Below, in pieces: positions 63,490 to 64,000 of a stretch of 64,000 nucleotides of DNA. The stretch's first letter is position 1. Every line of letters begins with the position of its first letter. The stretch comes from Schistocephalus solidus (Eukaryota; Platyhelminthes; Cestoda; Diphyllobothriidea; Diphyllobothriidae), in contig WEDG01000794.1 of the NCBI GenBank assembly GCA_017591395.1, positions 248,001-312,000 of the forward strand, written 5' to 3'. Position numbers and translations under genes: made by a program. The notes under the pieces were generated by a model that ran no database searches, was not told the origin of the DNA, and saw only the letters and a list, made by a program, of their open reading frames with translations.

Positions 63490-63800
63490 AACAGTAAACG
63501 GTCGCCGGCTGATGACAACTACTAATCCAGAAATGAGCATTCCAGTCTCCCTATTGTCTGTATCGGTAATGTTATTCTGCCTATAATAATAGCTGTCGCT
63601 CGGCTGCTGAAGGGCTGCAGCGGTGCGCGCCATGATTACTATTCCCGATCGACACCAGCAAGACAAGGAGCTCGTGACGCAGTGGGTTAGAGTGTTGGAC
63701 TTCTGACCAACAGATCACGTAGTCATTGGTGAGTGCTTCTCCACTCTCTTTAACATCTCCGATCGTAACCAACAAGACAAGGAACTTATAACTCAATGGT
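63490..63800 (+). mobile_element. tRNA-derived SINE, rearranged copies
   Basis: Body (ggctgatgacaactactaat, cattccagtctccctattgt) with shortened tail. Then leader attcccgatcgacaccagca and head gagctcgtgacgcagtgggt, which breaks off after gacttctgaccaacag. Another tail/leader piece (gatcgtaaccaacaagacaa) follows to about 63800. Confidence 0.75.
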
Positions 63801-64000
63801 TATTCTACATAAGGTTGAGACTGCAATGACAATTTCAGGTGTGCAACAAAGCTGGCGTAGTAGTTGGCTTCTGCAAACGGTGGATGCGTCTCCGTAAATG
63901 GGATATTGATGAGATGGTTCTGCGTAAAAAAGTCATGCTGAGTATAAAGATTTCGAACACTTTTTAATATCTGGACTTCTCCTTTCATCCGCAGAGTTCA

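Overview
This looks like nuclear DNA from a large, repeat-rich animal genome. Coding sequence appears only as short exons with GT-AG splice sites separated by 8-11 kb introns. The rest is mostly mobile elements and simple repeats: Penelope-like retroelements (PLEs) with GIY-YIG nuclease domains, a tRNA-derived SINE, several terminal-inverted-repeat (TIR) families, a satellite-like array and long microsatellites. No bacterial operon, ribosome-binding-site or phage organisation is present. The element mix suggests a flatworm, perhaps a large-genome diphyllobothriid-type tapeworm, but the sequence alone does not prove this.

One host gene is clear. On the minus strand, five exons (43027-43131, 35036-35078, 23561-23681, 13038-13220, 4957-5044) splice with matching phases into 180 continuous codons. 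They encode most of a FERM domain of the protein 4.1/coracle (EPB41) type: the end of lobe F1, all of F2 and the start of F3. The gene runs off the left edge; its first exons were not found upstream of 43131. Most short open reading frames in the window are chance or microsatellite translations.

Layout. 1-1830: two head-to-tail decayed PLE fragments (minus). 2485-2915 and 3360-3590: TIR-element remnants. 3765-4800: SINE copies, inverted then tandem. 6390-8890: tandem array of a ~373-bp unit. 16.4-21.9 kb: SINEs, one TIR-B element and two copies of a tRNA-containing inverted-repeat element. 25.2-27.0 kb: trinucleotide tracts and a TIR-A copy. 28.2-34.2 kb: a diverged satellite unit, TIR-A relics and the best tRNA-like element. 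36-39.6 kb: satellite units, SINEs and a 947-bp mariner-like foldback. 41.6 kb: a 245-bp GAT tract. 43.9-44.3 kb: one satellite unit inserted between perfect 15-bp duplications. 45-54.7 kb: minisatellite, SINEs with expanded trinucleotide cores, a second mariner-like foldback, a TIR-B element and a 137-bp GA tract. 54.98-57.41 kb: a nearly full-length but frameshifted PLE with 106-bp inverted ends. 57.98-59.28 kb: a 1.3-kb palindrome of two PLE 3' halves. 59.8-61.4 kb: two TIR-A elements. 62-63.8 kb: SINEs.

The most unusual signals are the 371-bp satellite unit behaving as a single mobile insertion, the palindromic PLE, hammerhead-ribozyme-like cores at PLE ends, trinucleotide expansion inside the SINE, and a foldback element with a tRNA-like gene in its inverted repeat.
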